A DNA stretch of 15,697 bases from an uncultured Clostridia bacterium (GTDB taxonomy: Bacteria > Bacillota > Clostridia > Christensenellales > UBA1242), in assembly GCA_937891595.1 (NCBI GenBank), contig CALATF010000001.1, positions 1 to 15,697 of the forward strand, given 5' to 3'. Positions 13,931 through 15,697 of the stretch are shown in pieces (the stretch's first letter is position 1; each line of letters begins with the position of its first letter). Under the pieces are notes generated by a model, which made no database searches, was not told where the DNA came from, and saw nothing but the letters and a program-made list of their open reading frames with translations. Made by a program: the position numbers and the translations under genes.

Positions 13931-15256
13931 ATGATTGAAAAAGTAAAATTTACAGGATTAGATTGCCCTAATTGTGCAAAAGCGTTAGAAAACAAATTAA
14001 ATAAATTAAAAAGTGTACAAAGTGCAAAAATAGAATTTTTTGAAAGTCAACTTGTTTATGAAAGTGAAAAACCTGCTAAGGCTTTTAAAGATATTAAAAC
14101 ACTTACGAAACAAATGTTCCCAGACGTTATTTTATTAAAAGATGATAGTAAAGAAAATAAAAAGTGGTTTTATTTTGATTTATCATTTTTTGTTTTGGGT
14201 GTGTTGTTAGCTTGTTTAGTGCTATTTGTTAATTTGGCTCCAGTACCATTTTGGATAATTTTTGCTTTAAGTGCTTTATTAGTTGGTTATAAAACTTATA
14301 TAAAGGCTTTTAAACTGATAATTAAAGGTGTAATTAATGAAAATTTACTAGTAACTCTTTCTATTATAGGTGCAACTGCCGTTGGTGAGTACTTAGAAGG
14401 TTTAATGGTAATTACTTTATACACAATAGGTAAGTTTTTAGAAAGTTTAGCTGTTAACAAGTCAAGAAAATCTATAAAAGAACTTACAAACTTAAAACCA
14501 GAATATGCCGTTGTTTTACGTGATGGTAATGAGGTTAAAATACTTCCAAAAGATGTAAAAATAAATGATGTTATGTTAGTTAAACCGGGTGAGAGAGTTG
14601 CATTAGATGGTATTGTAGTAGAAGGTAAAGCGAATGTTAACACTCAAAGTTTAACAGGTGAAAGTTTACCAACATTAGTTGATAAAAATGGCGAAATTTT
14701 GTCTGGCTCTATTGTACTAGATGGCGTGCTTAAAATTAAGGTAACAAGTGTATATGAAGATAGTACAGTTAATAAAATTTTAAATCTTATTGAAAATGCT
14801 TCAGAAAAGAAATCTAAAACAGAAACTGTTATATCTAAAATTGCTAAATGGTACACAATAGCGGTTATGATTGCTTCTGTTATAGTTACAGGTATAGTTT
14901 GGCTAGTATTAAGAAACTGGAATGATGCAGTTTATAGAGGTTTGATTTTCTTATTAATTTCTTGCCCTTGTGCGTTTGCAATTTCTGTTCCATTAACTTA
15001 TTTTTCAGGATTAGGAAATGCTTCAAGACATGGAATTTTAGTAAAAGGCTCTAATTACTTAGATGCTTGTGCAAAATTAAATGTTGTTGCTTTTGATAAA
15101 ACAGGAACGCTTACTACAGGCGAGTTTGAAATTGAAAAAATTGAAATTATTAATAAAACAAATCCGATTGAAATAATTTTATTCTTTGTTTTAGTCATTT
15201 TTTCACCTCATTATACTTTTCTTCTCGCCGATTTATGTTTCAGAGCAAAGCAATGA
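13931..15256 (+). CDS. cadA: CadA-type P1B heavy-metal ATPase, truncated after the phosphorylation site
   Basis: This is the N-terminal 60-65% of a Cd/Zn/Pb-exporting P-type ATPase. Present are a heavy-metal-associated domain (residues 1 to about 65, GLDC12-x2-C15), paired membrane helices, the actuator motif TGES (242-245), the ion-binding C345-P-C347 in the membrane, and the phosphorylated Asp in D389-KTGTLT. Homology stops near residue 415 (about 15177). The remaining about 25 residues look foreign and end at a chance stop, so the nucleotide-binding domain, the HP and GDGxND motifs and the last two helices are missing (S. aureus CadA is 727 residues). As written the protein cannot pump. 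The start follows the cadC stop by 2 nt, with GGAG about 8 nt upstream inside cadC. The cut coincides with the cut end of an opposite-strand gene. Confidence 0.9.
   Translation: MIEKVKFTGLDCPNCAKALENKLNKLKSVQSAKIEFFESQLVYESEKPAKAFKDIKTLTKQMFPDVILLKDDSKENKKWFYFDLSFFVLGVLLACLVLFVNLAPVPFWIIFALSALLVGYKTYIKAFKLIIKGVINENLLVTLSIIGATAVGEYLEGLMVITLYTIGKFLESLAVNKSRKSIKELTNLKPEYAVVLRDGNEVKILPKDVKINDVMLVKPGERVALDGIVVEGKANVNTQSLTGESLPTLVDKNGEILSGSIVLDGVLKIKVTSVYEDSTVNKILNLIENASEKKSKTETVISKIAKWYTIAVMIASVIVTGIVWLVLRNWNDAVYRGLIFLLISCPCAFAISVPLTYFSGLGNASRHGILVKGSNYLDACAKLNVVAFDKTGTLTTGEFEIEKIEIINKTNPIEIILFFVLVIFSPHYTFLLADLCFRAKQ
15055..15198 (-). CDS. Possible start of a gene downstream of the MBOAT gene, cut at the junction
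   Basis: On the minus strand GAGGTG stands 5 nt before an ATG at 15198 that opens MTKTKNKIISIGFVLL and a hydrophobic run, as expected for a membrane-anchored protein. The SD and N-terminus look genuine, but past about 15177 the frame is antisense to good cadA coding sequence and ends after 47 codons, so the body of this gene is missing. It lies 97 nt after the MBOAT stop in the same direction. MBOAT genes are often followed by a membrane-anchored SGNH/AlgJ-like or DltD-like partner, which is a possible identity, but too little remains to say. Confidence 0.4.
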   Translation of the reverse strand: MTKTKNKIISIGFVLLIISIFSISNSPVVSVPVLSKATTFNFAQASK

Positions 15257-15295
15257 AATCTCAAAATCAAGAAATTATAGTTTAATACTAAATTA

Positions 15296-15697
15296 TTAAA
15301 ATCTAAAGTATAGAAACGGATTAAATGAACCATCTATTATATAACTTACACTTATAACAAAAATAAATAACAAATATACTGGTTCTAATAAATTTAATAT
15401 TCTACTAAACACTAACTCCTTCTTCTGTGAATTTTCTTTTGTATAAAAAATATATTTCCTACAAAGCATTGAAAAAACTGGTGTTGCTGAAATAAACGCT
15501 ACTATAAAAATTCCTAGATAACTTGATAAATAATATAAACTTTCACTAGAAACGAGTACATAATTTCCAAACCCAAACAACCCACATAAAATATTTTTTA
15601 TTTTCTGAATACCTTCTGTATTAAATATTATAATACTTATCATAACTATTGTTAGTACATATATTCTTGATAAAATTCTATGTAGAATTCTTACTGT
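15296..15697 (-). CDS. MBOAT-family O-acyltransferase, C-terminal fragment
   Basis: This 133-residue C-terminal piece belongs to a polytopic membrane O-acyltransferase; the frame is open to the window's right edge, so the N-terminus and the catalytic His region lie outside. Three or four hydrophobic segments are visible, the FGFGNYV loop is followed by SYLGIFIVAF, a TP turn (SATPVF), and the characteristic ending SYIIDGSFNPFLYFRF, which is typical of the AlgI/DltB-like MBOAT branch. Such enzymes transfer acyl groups to extracellular polysaccharides or teichoic acids; the substrate here cannot be told. Gene direction is opposite to cadA and the two tails meet at the junction near 15180. Confidence 0.8.
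   Translation of the reverse strand, partial: TVRILHRILSRIYVLTIVMISIIIFNTEGIQKIKNILCGLFGFGNYVLVSSESLYYLSSYLGIFIVAFISATPVFSMLCRKYIFYTKENSQKKELVFSRILNLLEPVYLLFIFVISVSYIIDGSFNPFLYFRF

Noticed and set aside
15180..15295. Insertion sequence at the cadA break
   Set aside because: No terminal inverted repeats, target duplication or transposase frame can be seen; the right side reads as the end of an MBOAT operon.

Overview
The window is AT-rich, with Shine-Dalgarno sites of the AGGAG type, long intrinsic terminators and standard-code reading frames. It carries an oxygen-sensitive class III ribonucleotide reductase and a CadC-type metal regulator. Together these suggest an anaerobic low-GC Bacillota (Clostridia-like, possibly an uncultured gut lineage). 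This placement is inference; there is no rRNA gene in the window.

Layout from left to right. (1) The 3' part of an APC-family amino acid permease with a long acidic tail (+) converges, through back-to-back terminators, on a 1203-residue membrane-anchored surface protein (-). That protein has GLUG repeats, a run of 22-residue Cys3-His repeats and a Q/N-rich cytoplasmic tail. (2) Divergent from it is a YfcE/MJ0936-type metallophosphoesterase (+), then a small unrecognised protein with 15 cysteines (+), preceded by a duplicated upstream element. (3) argG-argH (+) form an operon with a clear promoter and terminator and make the last two steps of arginine synthesis. (4) A DegV/FakB fatty-acid-binding protein (-) is followed by the nrdD-nrdG operon (-), with a tight stop/SD overlap. 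A pair of NrdR-box-like palindromes 32 bp apart lies over the nrdD promoter. (5) A cadC-like metal sensor with twin operators is followed 2 nt later by a cadA-type P1B ATPase (+). The ATPase is cut off after the DKTGTLT phosphorylation motif. (6) The right end holds the C-terminus of an MBOAT acyltransferase and the start of a further gene on the opposite strand.

The cadA fragment and the opposite-strand gene are both cut off at about the same place (about 15160-15195). This points to either a recombination junction or a chimeric contig. Everything to the right of it may not belong with the rest.

The core is ordinary housekeeping: arginine synthesis, anaerobic dNTP synthesis, fatty-acid handling and metal efflux. 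The least explained items are the Cys-His repeat surface protein with its disordered cytoplasmic tail, the small Cys-rich protein with its duplicated upstream element, an orphan terminator that may end a short RNA upstream of cadC, and the right-hand junction.
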